Source: Pseudomonas tumuqii (GTDB lineage Bacteria > Pseudomonadota > Gammaproteobacteria > Pseudomonadales > Pseudomonadaceae). From it: DNA of 64,000 bases. Below, in pieces: positions 32,191 to 41,069 of this stretch. Under the pieces are notes generated by a model. The model was not told where the DNA came from, did not search any database, and worked only from the letters and a program-made list of their open reading frames with translations. The stretch covers positions 186,001 through 250,000 of the forward strand of contig NZ_JAAOJA010000005.1 in the NCBI RefSeq assembly GCF_013184545.1, written 5' to 3'. The position numbers and the translations under genes are program-made. The stretch's first letter is position 1. Each line of letters begins with the position of its first letter.

Positions 32191-33192
32191 ATGAGCGCGT
32201 TAGCACAGACCAGGATTTCCACCCTCGATCTCGCACCGATCCGTGATGACGGCGGGCCCGAGCAGGCGCTGCACAACTCCCTGGCCCTGGCCCGGCATGT
32301 CGAGCGCCTCGGTTTCACCCGCTTCTGGGTGGCCGAGCACCACAACATGGACGGTATCGCCAGCTCGGCGACTGCGGTGCTGGTGGGTTACCTGGCCGCG
32401 GGTACCTCGACCATTCGCGTCGGCTCCGGCGGGGTGATGCTGCCCAATCATGCGCCTTTGGTGATCGCCGAGCAGTTCGGCACCCTCGCCACCCTGTATC
32501 CGGGGCGCATCGACCTGGGCCTGGGGCGCGCGCCAGGCGCCGACCCGTTCACCGCCCATGCCCTGCGCCGCGAGCGCTCCGGCAGTGCCGATGACTTCCC
32601 CCAGGATGTCGAGGAATTGCAGGGCTACCTGGGCCCGCGCACGCCGAATCAGCGGGTCATCGCCATGCCGGGCAGCGGCACCCAGGTGCCGATCTGGCTG
32701 CTCGGTTCCAGCCTGTTCAGCGCCCAGTTGGCGGGCGAGAAAGGCCTGCCCTATGCCTTCGCCTCGCACTTCGCACCGCGCTTCATGCACGAGGCGATTC
32801 GCGTCTACCGCAACCATTTCAAGCCCTCGGCGCTGCTCGACGAGCCCTATGTGATGCTCGGTGTGCCACTGATCGCCGCCGACAGCGACGAACAGGCGGA
32901 ATACCTGGCAACCACGGCCTACCAGCGCATTCTCGCCCTGATCCGTGGCCACAGCCTGGTGCAGAAGCCGCCGGTCAAGAGCATGCACGGCCTGTGGCTG
33001 CCCCACGAGAAGGAGGCGGTCGCCAGCTTCTTCGGCATGGCGGTGGTTGGTGGCCCGGAGAAAGTTCGGGCGCGCCTGGAGGTGCTGCTGGAGCAGACCG
33101 GGGCCGACGAGCTGATCTTCACCTGCGACCTCTACGACTTCGCCGACCGCTTGCGCGCCTTCGAGATTCTCGCGCAGGTACGTGCTGGCTAA
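32191..33192 (+). CDS. LLM class flavin-dependent oxidoreductase (YhbW-like)
   Basis: A 333-residue protein of the bacterial luciferase-like monooxygenase superfamily. The N-terminal [17 protein letters not shown] and [13 protein letters not shown] stretches are typical of the flavin-binding barrel. [15 protein letters not shown] and the [14 protein letters not shown] segment support the YhbW branch. Such enzymes use reduced FMN supplied by a partner reductase; the substrate is unknown. It follows the dodecin gene, another flavin protein, which may be coincidence. Confidence 0.88.
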   Translation: MSALAQTRISTLDLAPIRDDGGPEQALHNSLALARHVERLGFTRFWVAEHHNMDGIASSATAVLVGYLAAGTSTIRVGSGGVMLPNHAPLVIAEQFGTLATLYPGRIDLGLGRAPGADPFTAHALRRERSGSADDFPQDVEELQGYLGPRTPNQRVIAMPGSGTQVPIWLLGSSLFSAQLAGEKGLPYAFASHFAPRFMHEAIRVYRNHFKPSALLDEPYVMLGVPLIAADSDEQAEYLATTAYQRILALIRGHSLVQKPPVKSMHGLWLPHEKEAVASFFGMAVVGGPEKVRARLEVLLEQTGADELIFTCDLYDFADRLRAFEILAQVRAG

Positions 33193-33260
33193 ATCGGCGC
33201 GAACTTGTCGCGCCGATAGCTCTCTCAACTCTGTAGCCCCTAATGCAATGGAGAATTCAG

Positions 33261-33686
33261 ATGAAAAAGACAGCATCGGCCCACTGGCAAGGCGGCATCA
33301 AAGATGGCAAAGGCACTATCTCCACCCAGAGCGGTGCCTTGTCGAACAGCCCCTATGGCTTCAATTCGCGCTTCGAGGATCAGCCGGGCACTAACCCGGA
33401 AGAGCTGATCGGCGCGGCCCATGCCGGCTGTTTTTCCATGGCCCTGTCCAAGGAGCTGGGTGACGCCGGAATGACCGCCGAAAGCATCGAGACCAGGGCT
33501 GAGGTTACCCTCGACAAGCTCGACGGCGGTTTCGCCATAACCGCCGTGCACCTGACCCTGCGCGCCAAGATTGCGGGTGCCGACCGAGCGGCCTTTGAGC
33601 AGGCGGTAGAAACCGCCAAGAACGGTTGCCCGGTATCCAAGCTGTTGAATGCCGAGATCACCCTGGAAGCCGTGCTCGACGCTTGA
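33261..33686 (+). CDS. OsmC-type organic hydroperoxide reductase
   Basis: A 141-residue OsmC/Ohr-family thiol peroxidase. The two active cysteines are C57 in AAHAGCFSMAL and C123 in NGCPVSKLL, the OsmC rather than Ohr sequence context. The ATG at 33261 is preferred because it has GGAGA nine bases upstream. It reduces organic hydroperoxides using a dithiol donor. The true donor and induction are not visible. Confidence 0.9.
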   Translation: MKKTASAHWQGGIKDGKGTISTQSGALSNSPYGFNSRFEDQPGTNPEELIGAAHAGCFSMALSKELGDAGMTAESIETRAEVTLDKLDGGFAITAVHLTLRAKIAGADRAAFEQAVETAKNGCPVSKLLNAEITLEAVLDA

Positions 33687-33740
33687 TCCGATAGTATCCG
33701 CGAGGTTCCCGCTGGCAGTCTTGCAACCGCCTGCTAGCGG

Positions 33741-34154
33741 CTAGAAAACGCCGCAGCGCAGTACCTTGGCGCGTGCCAGCACCTTGCGCTGGTCGTCGTA
33801 GAGCCAGCCCTGGGCGCTCATCGCCAGCGTCCGCGCTTCGATCCGGTAGCGCTGGCCGGCGGCGAAGTCGTCGTAGCGCACGCGCAGCTCGCAGGTGCGC
33901 TGCACCGGCTCGGCCATCAAGTTGCCGCCGCCCTGCACTTCGAACTGGAAGCGCGCGATCAGTTCGTGGGCGCCAGGGCTGATCTGAAAGTAACGGCCAT
34001 CGTTGACCCGCTTGCCGTCGAGTTCCTCGGCCATCAGCAGATCGCTGGCGCTGGTGTACAGGTCGACCCAGGCCATGCCGGGGTCGCGCGCTGGCAACGG
34101 CGAGGCGCAGGCGCCGAGAAGCAACAGGCTGAGGATCAGGGCTGGGTAACGCAT
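33741..34154 (-). CDS. Hypothetical lipoprotein
   Basis: A 137-residue protein with a lipoprotein signal: MRYPALILSL followed by LLLGAC, lipidated Cys16. The mature part has segments such as WVDLYTSASDLLMAEELDGKR and PGAHELIARFQFEVQGGG, reminiscent of small periplasmic beta-rich proteins, and ends in RAKVLRCGVF. I do not recognise a named family. It is divergent from a putative metallopeptidase lipoprotein gene with 81 bases between them. Function unknown. Confidence 0.75.
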   Translation of the reverse strand: MRYPALILSLLLLGACASPLPARDPGMAWVDLYTSASDLLMAEELDGKRVNDGRYFQISPGAHELIARFQFEVQGGGNLMAEPVQRTCELRVRYDDFAAGQRYRIEARTLAMSAQGWLYDDQRKVLARAKVLRCGVF

Positions 34155-34235
34155 GGGAGTCTCCGCAATTGATGCGCTGCAATCAGCTTACGTCGATAGT
34201 GCAGGCAGTCGCTGCAATGCGCTAGTTTGGCGGGC

Positions 34236-35315
34236 ATGACGCATCGCATTGCACCTTTCTCTATCGACTCGCTCCGCCGGCGCTGGGTTCCGCTGCTGGC
34301 GGCGCTGCTGTCGCTCGGCGCTTGCAGCACCCTGGATTACTACAGCCACCTGGCCCGCGGGCAGGTGCAGCTGTTGCAGGCGAGCCAGCCGGTCGAAGCC
34401 TTGCTGCGCGATCCGCAGGTGGATGCCGGCCTCAAGCAACGCCTGGTTCTGACCCAGCAGGCGCGCGACTTCGCCAGTGCCGAACTGGGCCTGCCGGATA
34501 ACCGCAGCTACCGCCGGTATGCCGATATCCAGCGGCCTTACGTGGTGTGGAACCTGTTCGCCACGGCGGAGTTTTCCGTCAAGCCCGAGCTGCACTGCTT
34601 TCCCATCGCCGGCTGCGTGGCCTATCGCGGTTACTACAGCCTGGGCCGTGCCCGTGGTGCGGCGGCGCTGCTCCAGCAGCAAGGTTTCGACACCTACCTG
34701 GGCGGCGTCGAGGCCTACTCCACCCTGGGCTGGTTCAACGACCCGATTCTCAACACCATGCTGCGCTGGAACGATGAGCGCCTGGTGGCGGTGCTCTTCC
34801 ACGAACTGGCCCACCAGCAGCTGTATGTGGCCGACGACACCGCGTTCAACGAATCCTTCGCCACCTTCGTCGAGCGCGAAGGTCTGCGCCAGTGGCAGCT
34901 GGCGCGCGGCTTGAACGCCGTCGACCGCCGCGAAGCCAGGCAGCGCGAACAATTCAGCGCGCTGGTGCTGGCCAGTCGCGCGCGCCTGGAGCAGCTGTAT
35001 GCCAGCGACCTGGCGGTGGACGCCATGCGTGCGGCCAAACAGGCCGAGTTCGAGCGTCTGCGCCAGGAGTACCGGACCCTGCGTGAGCGCGAGTGGGGCG
35101 GCCAGGGCCGCTACGATGCCTGGGTCGCGGCGCCGCTGAACAACGCCAAGCTGCTGCCGTTCGGCCTCTACGACAAGTGGGTAGCGGCGTTCGCCGCCTT
35201 GTTCGCCGAGGTTGGCGGTGATTGGCCGCGCTTCTACCAGAGGGTTGCCGCCCTCGGCACGTTGCCAGCCGAGGCGCGCACCCGGGCACTGGAAGCCTTG
35301 CCCAAAGCCAACTAG
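34236..35315 (+). CDS. Predicted zinc aminopeptidase, lipoprotein
   Basis: A 359-residue protein; the ATG at 34236 is preferred over a TTG three codons earlier. The N-terminus has a hydrophobic segment ending LLSLGAC, predicting lipidation at Cys30. The zinc-binding H189-E-L-A-H193 is followed by N205-E206-S-F-A-T-F-V-E, giving the third ligand, as in the COG4324 family of predicted aminopeptidases. The substrate is unknown. A DUF1161 gene follows on the same strand after 62 bases. Confidence 0.85.
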   Translation: MTHRIAPFSIDSLRRRWVPLLAALLSLGACSTLDYYSHLARGQVQLLQASQPVEALLRDPQVDAGLKQRLVLTQQARDFASAELGLPDNRSYRRYADIQRPYVVWNLFATAEFSVKPELHCFPIAGCVAYRGYYSLGRARGAAALLQQQGFDTYLGGVEAYSTLGWFNDPILNTMLRWNDERLVAVLFHELAHQQLYVADDTAFNESFATFVEREGLRQWQLARGLNAVDRREARQREQFSALVLASRARLEQLYASDLAVDAMRAAKQAEFERLRQEYRTLREREWGGQGRYDAWVAAPLNNAKLLPFGLYDKWVAAFAALFAEVGGDWPRFYQRVAALGTLPAEARTRALEALPKAN

Positions 35316-35377
35316 AACTTGCTGTACCGCGCGCCGGTCGAATACTGGCGAGTTTCGCAAAACCCAGGAGATGTGCA

Positions 35378-35608
35378 ATGAACCGATGGACAGTGGCTGT
35401 GCTGCTCGGCGTGCTTGGCAGCACGGCATGGGCGGCGCCCAAACCCTGCGAGGAACTCAAGCAGGAAATCGAAGTGAAGATCCAGGCCGCCGGCGTTTCC
35501 AGCTACACCCTGGAGATCGTCGACAACGACGAGGTGCAGGATCAGAGCATGGTGGTCGGCAGCTGCGACGGCGGCACCCGCAAGATCATCTACCAGAAGA
35601 ACGGTTGA
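35378..35608 (+). CDS. DUF1161 family periplasmic protein
   Basis: A 76-residue protein with a signal peptide (about residues 1-20, ending AWA-A). The mature part includes CEELKQEIEVKIQAAGV and a second cysteine in VGSCDGGTRKI, likely forming a disulfide, and matches DUF1161. The family has no assigned function. CAGGAG lies seven bases before the ATG. It follows the metallopeptidase gene and could share its transcript. Confidence 0.82.
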   Translation: MNRWTVAVLLGVLGSTAWAAPKPCEELKQEIEVKIQAAGVSSYTLEIVDNDEVQDQSMVVGSCDGGTRKIIYQKNG

Positions 35609-35610
35609 TT

Positions 35611-35684
35611 ATGATGGGTTGAGCATGGCGATACCCATGCTGCCCCTACCACGGATTACGCCGCTACGCGCCTGACCCATCGCG
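35611..35684. repeat. REP-like palindrome, ATGGGT...ACCCAT type
   Basis: TGATGGGTTGAGCATGGCGATACCCATGCTG and a distal CTGACCCATCGCG arm form nested palindromes just after the DUF1161 stop. It resembles the element at 5332-5387. Confidence 0.5.
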
Positions 35685-35708
35685 CTGCGTATCTGGCCAT
35701 CCCGGGCC

Positions 35709-36356
35709 TCAGTCGCTAAAGGCCCGGTGCAGCTCGGCCAGGGTAGGGAAATGATAGGTCGGCGCCTCGGCCTGCAGTTCCGCGAAGCTGCCGAAACCAT
35801 AACCTACCGCCGCCGCATCCAGGCCGTTGCGCCGCGCGCCGATCAGATCGTGCTTGCGGTCGCCGATCATCAGGGTGCTGGCCGTATCGAGACCCTCCCG
35901 CTCCAGCAGATGACCGATCAGCTCGACCTTGTCGGTGCGGGTGCCATCCAGTTCGCTGCCGTAGATCAGGGTGAAGTGCCGGGCGAAATCGAAATGCCGG
36001 GCGATCTCCACGGCGAACACCCGCGGCTTGCTAGTGGCGATATACAGGGTGCGCCGCTGCGCCTGCAGCAGCTCGAGCAACGCCGTCACGCCCGCGAATA
36101 CCCGGTTCTCGTACAGCCCGACCTCGGCGAACCGCTCGCGGTAATGCCCCACCGCCTGCCAGGCCGTGGCCTCGTCGAAGCCATAGGTCTGCATGAAACA
36201 CTGCAACAGCGGCGGCCCGATGAAGTGCTCCAGCGCCTGCAGATCCGGCTCATCGATGCCGAGCTGCGCCAGCGCATGCTGCACCGAGCGGGTGATGCCC
36301 TCGCGCGGGTCGGTCAGGGTGCCGTCGAGGTCGAAGAGGATGTTCTGGTAGTGCAT
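35709..36356 (-). CDS. HAD-superfamily hydrolase, phosphoglycolate phosphatase-like
   Basis: A 215-residue HAD phosphatase from the ATG at 36356. An ATG five codons upstream overlaps the previous stop as ATGA and could be the true start. Motif I is LFDLDGTLTDP, motif II IATSKP, and motif III/IV MIGDRKHD. The helical cap lies between motifs I and II as in Gph. The substrate is not evident. It follows the gamma-carbonic anhydrase gene directly on the same strand, matching PA0065-PA0066. Confidence 0.9.
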   Translation of the reverse strand: MHYQNILFDLDGTLTDPREGITRSVQHALAQLGIDEPDLQALEHFIGPPLLQCFMQTYGFDEATAWQAVGHYRERFAEVGLYENRVFAGVTALLELLQAQRRTLYIATSKPRVFAVEIARHFDFARHFTLIYGSELDGTRTDKVELIGHLLEREGLDTASTLMIGDRKHDLIGARRNGLDAAAVGYGFGSFAELQAEAPTYHFPTLAELHRAFSD

Positions 36357-36367
36357 GCCTCCCCGCG

Positions 36368-36913
36368 TCATCGGCTGGCATAGCCTTCCATCAGGTGCTG
36401 ATCCTTCAGGCGCACGTAGTTGTCGGCGCTGTAACGGAAGTAGCTGCGTTCCTTTTCGGTCAGTTCGCGGGCTTTCTGCGCCGGGCTGCCGACGTACAGG
36501 TAGCCGCTTTCCAGGTGGCTGCCGGGGGTGACCAGGCTGCCGGCGCCGAGCACCACTTCCTCGTCGATCACCACGCCATCCATGATGATGCTGCCCATGC
36601 CGATCAGCACCCGGTTGGCGATGTTGCAGCCGTGCAGGGTGACATTGTGGCCGATGGTCACGTCGTCGCCGATATTCAGCGGGTAGCCGCGCGGATTGAA
36701 GGGCCCGGCGTGGGTGATGTGCAGCACGCAGCCATCCTGGATGCTGGTGCGTTCGCCGATGCGGATGCTGTGCATGTCGCCACGGATCACCACCAGCGGC
36801 CAGATCGAGCTGTCGGCGCCGATTTCCACGTCGCCCATAACCACGGCCGAGGCATCGACAAAGGCCCGCTCGCCAAGCTGCGGGGTGAACTGTTGGTAAG
36901 TACGTATCGCCAC
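36368..36913 (-). CDS. Gamma-class carbonic anhydrase family protein (YrdA-like)
   Basis: A 181-residue left-handed beta-helix protein built of hexapeptide repeats. The GTG at 36913 has AGAGG seven bases upstream. Metal-binding histidines lie in VLHITH and IGHNVTLHGC. Such proteins bind zinc or iron as trimers; many YrdA relatives show little carbonic anhydrase activity. It is divergent from prlC and precedes the HAD gene, probably in one transcript. Confidence 0.88.
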   Translation of the reverse strand: MAIRTYQQFTPQLGERAFVDASAVVMGDVEIGADSSIWPLVVIRGDMHSIRIGERTSIQDGCVLHITHAGPFNPRGYPLNIGDDVTIGHNVTLHGCNIANRVLIGMGSIIMDGVVIDEEVVLGAGSLVTPGSHLESGYLYVGSPAQKARELTEKERSYFRYSADNYVRLKDQHLMEGYASR

Positions 36914-37036
36914 GATATAACCTCTTAGGCTGCGGTGAGCTGTGATTGTAATTATGATGACGGGCATATGTGCCGAGTCCAGCCTGCCCAGCGCAGGTTC
37001 ATGGCTTCAAACCCATTTCGTTACAGGTGCCCAATC

Positions 37037-39085
37037 GTGACCGCCAACAACCCGCTGCTGCAAGCCTTCGACCTGCCACCCTATTCCGTCATCCGCCCGG
37101 AGCATGTCGAGCCGGCGGTGGATAAGCTACTTGCCGAGAACCGCGCCGCCATTGCCGAACTGCTCAAGCAACAGTCTGGCACACCGAGCTGGAATGGGCT
37201 GGTGCTGGCGCTCGACGAATTGAACGATCGCCTGAATCGCGCCTGGAGTCCGGTCAGCCATCTCAATGCGGTGTGCAACAACGCCGAGCTGCGCGCGGCC
37301 TATGAGGCCTGCCTGCCCAAGCTGTCCGAATACTCGACCGAGCTGGGCCATAACCGCGCGCTGTACGAGGCCTATCACGCCCTGGCCGCGAGCCCCGAGG
37401 CGGCCACCTTCGAGGTCGCCCAGCAGACCATCCTCAAGCACACCCTGCGCGACTTCCATCTGTCCGGCATCGACCTGCCGGAAGCCGAGAAGCAGCGCTT
37501 CGGTGCGATCCAGAGCAAGCTCTCCGAACTCGGCAGCCGTTTCTCCAACCAGTTGCTGGATGCCACCCAGGCCTGGAGCAAGCAGGTCAGTGAGGAGTCG
37601 GCGCTGGCCGGCCTGACCGATTCGGCCAAGGCGCAGATGCGCCAGGCGGCCGAGGCCAAGGGCCTGGACGGCTGGCTGATCACCCTGGAGTTCCCCAGCT
37701 ACTTCGCGGTGATGACCTACGCCGACCACCGCGCGTTGCGCGAAGAGGTGTATGCCGCCTACTGCACCCGCGCCTCCGATCAGGGGCCGAACGCCGGCCA
37801 GCACGACAACAGCCCGGTTATGCAGCAGATTCTCGAGCTGCGCCAGGAGCTGGCCAAGCTGCTGGGTTTCGCCAACTACGCCGAGCTGAGCCTGGCCAGC
37901 AAGATGGCCGAGTCCACCGATCAGGTGTTGCACTTCCTGCGTGACCTGGCGGTGCGCAGCAAGCCGTTCGCCGTCCAGGACCTGGCCGAGCTGCAAGCCT
38001 TCGCCGCCGAGCAAGGCTGCCGCGACCTGCAAAGCTGGGATGTCGGTTACTACAGCGAGAAGCTGCGCGAGCAGCGTTACAGCATTTCCCAGGAAATCCT
38101 CCGCGCCTATTTCCCCATCGACAAGGTGCTGGGCGGCCTGTTCGCCATCGTCGAGAAGCTCTACGGCATCCAGATCGAGGAGCTGTCCGGGTTCGATGCC
38201 TGGCACCCGGATGTACGCCTGTTCGAGATCAAGGAGCACGGCGAACATGTCGGGCGCTTCTTCTTCGACCTCTACGCCCGCGCCAACAAGCGCGGCGGCG
38301 CCTGGATGGACGGCGCCCGCGACAAGCGCCGCGACGCCAGCGGCAAACTGATCAGCCCGGTGGCCAATCTGGTGTGCAATTTCACCCCGGCGGTGGGCGC
38401 CAAGCCGGCGCTGCTGACCCACGACGAAGTCACCACCCTGTTCCACGAGTTCGGCCACGGCCTGCACCACCTGCTGACCCGGGTCGAGCATGCCGGCGCT
38501 TCGGGGATCAACGGCGTGGCCTGGGACGCGGTCGAGCTGCCGAGCCAGTTCATGGAGAACTGGTGCTGGGAGCCGGAAGGTCTGGCGCTGATTTCCGGGC
38601 ATTACCAGACCGGCGACGCCCTGCCGCAGAACCTGCTGGACAAGATGCTGGCGGCGAAGAATTTCCAGTCCGGGCTGATGATGGTGCGCCAGCTGGAGTT
38701 CTCCCTGTTCGACTTCGAACTGCACGCCAGCCACGGCGACGGCCGCAGCGTGCTCGAGGTGCTCGAAGGCATCCGCGCCGAGGTCTCGGTGCTGCGCCCG
38801 CCGGCCTACAACCGCTTCCCCAACAGCTTCGCGCACATCTTCGCCGGCGGTTACGCGGCCGGTTACTACAGCTACAAGTGGGCCGAAGTGCTGTCGGCGG
38901 ATGCCTTCTCGCGCTTCGAGGAAGAAGGCGTGTTCAACAGCGACACCGGCCGCGCCTTCCGCGAGGCGATCCTCGCCCGTGGCGGCTCGCGCGAACCGAT
39001 GGAGTTGTTCGTCGACTTCCGTGGCCGCGAGCCGAGCATCGACCCGCTGCTGCGCCATCTGGGCCTGAGCCAGGAGGCCGCATGA
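37037..39085 (+). CDS. prlC: Oligopeptidase A
   Basis: A 682-residue cytosolic M3 metallopeptidase that degrades short peptides, including signal peptide fragments. The zinc motif H470-E-F-G-H474 (FHEFGHGLHHLL) is intact. The GTG at 37037 has AGGTG upstream and gives the family start TANNPLLQAF. The stop overlaps the next start as ATGA. Position matches PA0067. Confidence 0.96.
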   Translation: MTANNPLLQAFDLPPYSVIRPEHVEPAVDKLLAENRAAIAELLKQQSGTPSWNGLVLALDELNDRLNRAWSPVSHLNAVCNNAELRAAYEACLPKLSEYSTELGHNRALYEAYHALAASPEAATFEVAQQTILKHTLRDFHLSGIDLPEAEKQRFGAIQSKLSELGSRFSNQLLDATQAWSKQVSEESALAGLTDSAKAQMRQAAEAKGLDGWLITLEFPSYFAVMTYADHRALREEVYAAYCTRASDQGPNAGQHDNSPVMQQILELRQELAKLLGFANYAELSLASKMAESTDQVLHFLRDLAVRSKPFAVQDLAELQAFAAEQGCRDLQSWDVGYYSEKLREQRYSISQEILRAYFPIDKVLGGLFAIVEKLYGIQIEELSGFDAWHPDVRLFEIKEHGEHVGRFFFDLYARANKRGGAWMDGARDKRRDASGKLISPVANLVCNFTPAVGAKPALLTHDEVTTLFHEFGHGLHHLLTRVEHAGASGINGVAWDAVELPSQFMENWCWEPEGLALISGHYQTGDALPQNLLDKMLAAKNFQSGLMMVRQLEFSLFDFELHASHGDGRSVLEVLEGIRAEVSVLRPPAYNRFPNSFAHIFAGGYAAGYYSYKWAEVLSADAFSRFEEEGVFNSDTGRAFREAILARGGSREPMELFVDFRGREPSIDPLLRHLGLSQEAA

Positions 39086-39369
39086 GCGACGTCCCGATGA
39101 ATGTCAGCAAGCGTCGCTTTATCGCCGGCGCCGTGTGCCCGGCCTGCAGCGAGCAGGACAAGATCCAGATGTGGGACGAAGACGGCGTGCCGCACCGCGA
39201 ATGCGTGGCCTGCGGCTACGCCGACACCCTGGATGCGCGCGGCAATTCGGTGCCCAAGGAGCTGCCGACCCGGGTCAACGTCAGCGCCCTGAAACCCAAG
39301 GCCGCCGATCCCAAGGTGCAGGCGGTGCAGTTCTTCCCCAATCCCAAGCTGAAGAAGCCGACGGAATAA
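39082..39369 (+). CDS. YheV-type zinc-ribbon protein
   Basis: A 95-residue protein with a four-cysteine zinc ribbon: CPAC near residue 20 and CVAC near residue 47. Lysine-rich ends suggest nucleic acid contact. It is translationally coupled to prlC through an ATGA overlap, an arrangement conserved in Pseudomonas. The function of the YheV family is not established. Confidence 0.88.
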   Translation: MSDVPMNVSKRRFIAGAVCPACSEQDKIQMWDEDGVPHRECVACGYADTLDARGNSVPKELPTRVNVSALKPKAADPKVQAVQFFPNPKLKKPTE

Positions 39370-39404
39370 GGCTCGGGCAGCGACAGCGACCTCGATGCCT
39401 GGCT

Positions 39405-39735
39405 CCGTAGATCCTATGTTGCATGCGCAAGCGTAGGAGCGGCGGGGGCGTCTAGCCCATGCTCGCGATGTCTTTTGCGGGCATGGAACTGGGTGTTTCC
39501 GCCGCTCTTATCAAACAACCCGTCTGTCATGGACGCTATGGGTTATGACGTTTTTTGTAGGAGCCAGCTTGCTGGCGATGCTTTTGGTCAGCAAATATCG
39601 CTGGGACGCCGGATCGCCAGCAAGGACTAGGCGTCACCCTGGCTCCTACCCTACACAGTTTGCTGCGCGACAACGCTTCGTCGAAGGCGGCGAGCGAATT
39701 CCTACGAGACACCCGCAAACCGTAGATCCTATGTT
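39405..39735. repeat. Gap with two REP elements flanked by 16-bp direct repeats
   Basis: The 522-base gap before the radical SAM gene holds no convincing gene. CCGTAGATCCTATGTT occurs at 39405-39420 and again at 39720-39735. Between them lie an imperfect REP (39433-39511, GTAGGAGCGGCGG...CCGCCGCTC) and a long REP (39557-39649). The direct repeats could mark an insertion or a duplicated flank. Confidence 0.65.
39557..39649. repeat. REP element, GTAGGAGCCAGC type
   Basis: GTAGGAGCCAGCTTGCTGGCGAT pairs with ATCGCCAGCAAG and GGCTCCTAC. It is the second copy of the element at 21267-21335, with a longer loop. Confidence 0.82.
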
Positions 39736-39855
39736 CCTACGAGCGCAGGGGGGCGCCACGCCACAGACCTTGGACATGACCGTAGGGTCAACGGCCTGGG
39801 CATGGGGATGCTGCCGGCAGGGCGACGGCTGGTACTTGGTGGTAGGGCAGAATAA

Positions 39856-39871
39856 CTGTATTTATATACAG
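39856..39871. promoter_or_regulatory. LexA (SOS) box
   Basis: CTGTATTTATATACAG has the CTG-N10-CAG form with an AT-rich centre, one base from the ideal CTGTATATATATACAG. It is 20 bases upstream of the radical SAM gene start, so LexA would block its promoter. Confidence 0.88.
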
Positions 39872-39891
39872 TATTCTGTCGGAGTCGCCCC

Positions 39892-40953
39892 ATGTCCGTT
39901 TCCCTGCCACCCCGCGGTCGCGGTACCGCCAGCAACCCGCACAACCGTTTCGCCCCGACCCGTTCGGTGGCCGAAGACGACGGCTGGTTTCAGGACGAGA
40001 CGCCGCCGTCGCGCGCCACCGAGGTGCGCAGCGAACTGGCGAAGACGGTGATCACCCGCAACAACTCGCCGGATGTCGGTTTCGACCGTTCGGTGAATCC
40101 CTATCGCGGCTGCGAGCATGGTTGCATCTACTGTTTCGCCCGCCCGAGCCACGCCTACTGGGACATGTCGCCGGGCATCGATTTCGAAACCCGGCTGATC
40201 GCCAAGACCAACCTGGCCAGCCGTCTCGAGGAAGAGCTGCAGAAGCCCGGCTATGTGCCGCAGCCGATCGCCCTGGGGATCAACACCGATGCCTACCAGC
40301 CGATCGAGCGCGAGCAGCGCCTGACCCGCCAGGCCCTGGAAATTCTCCTGCGCTACAAGCATCCGTTGCACATCATCACCAAGGGCTCGCTGATCCTGCG
40401 CGACCTCGATCTGCTCAGCGAGCTGGCCAGTCAGCGCCTGGTCAGCGTGGCCTTCAGCCTGACCACCCTCGACGACGAGCTGAAACGCATCATGGAGCCG
40501 CGCGCCGCCTCGCCGGGGGCGCGCCTGCGCGCCATGCGCACGCTGCAAGAGGCCGGCGTGCCGGTCAGCGTGATCTGTGCGCCGATGATTCCACTGATCA
40601 ACGACAGCGAGCTGGAGCGCCTGCTCGAGGCCGCCCGCGATGCCGGTGCACGCTCGGCCGGCTATGTGTTGCTGCGCCTGCCGCTGGAAATCGCCGAGCT
40701 GTTCGAGGAGTGGCTGCAGGCGCATTTCCCCGAGCGCGCCGTGCATGTGATGAGCCTGATCCGCCAGTCGCGCGGCGGCAAGAACTACGACAGCCGCTTC
40801 GGCAGCCGCATGCGCGGCGAAGGCCCGTTCGCCGAACTGCTGGCCCAGCGCTTTCGCCTCGCCAGTCGCAAGCTGGGCCTGGATCGCCGTGACACCCAGG
40901 GCCTGGACTGCTCCCAGTTCTGCCCGCCGGGGGCGCAGCTGAGCCTGCTCTGA
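39892..40953 (+). CDS. SOS-controlled PA0069-family radical SAM protein
   Basis: A 353-residue protein with the radical SAM cluster motif C74-x3-C78-x2-C81 (CEHGCIYC) inside NPYRGCEHGCIYCFARPSHAY. The rest resembles the Rv2578c/SplB-like branch and includes GINTDAYQPIE and KGSLILRDLDLL. A near-perfect LexA box overlaps its promoter. I recall that the PAO1 homologue PA0069 belongs to the LexA regulon. A DNA-repair role is therefore likely, but the reaction is unknown. Confidence 0.9.
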   Translation: MSVSLPPRGRGTASNPHNRFAPTRSVAEDDGWFQDETPPSRATEVRSELAKTVITRNNSPDVGFDRSVNPYRGCEHGCIYCFARPSHAYWDMSPGIDFETRLIAKTNLASRLEEELQKPGYVPQPIALGINTDAYQPIEREQRLTRQALEILLRYKHPLHIITKGSLILRDLDLLSELASQRLVSVAFSLTTLDDELKRIMEPRAASPGARLRAMRTLQEAGVPVSVICAPMIPLINDSELERLLEAARDAGARSAGYVLLRLPLEIAELFEEWLQAHFPERAVHVMSLIRQSRGGKNYDSRFGSRMRGEGPFAELLAQRFRLASRKLGLDRRDTQGLDCSQFCPPGAQLSLL

Positions 40954-41069
40954 TGCGTTCGCCCGGGCGACCTGGCAATCTGCGCTTATGCCCGCGCTGC
41001 TGGGGGCCGCGGGGGTGAAACCTTCGAGGGACGTCGCAGGCCGTCAGCAAGCGCCCGCGCAGACCGCCA

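Noticed and set aside
37127..39058. A 643-codon minus-strand open frame opposite prlC
   Set aside because: Antisense shadow of prlC, with no recognisable domain and glycine/glutamine-rich composition.
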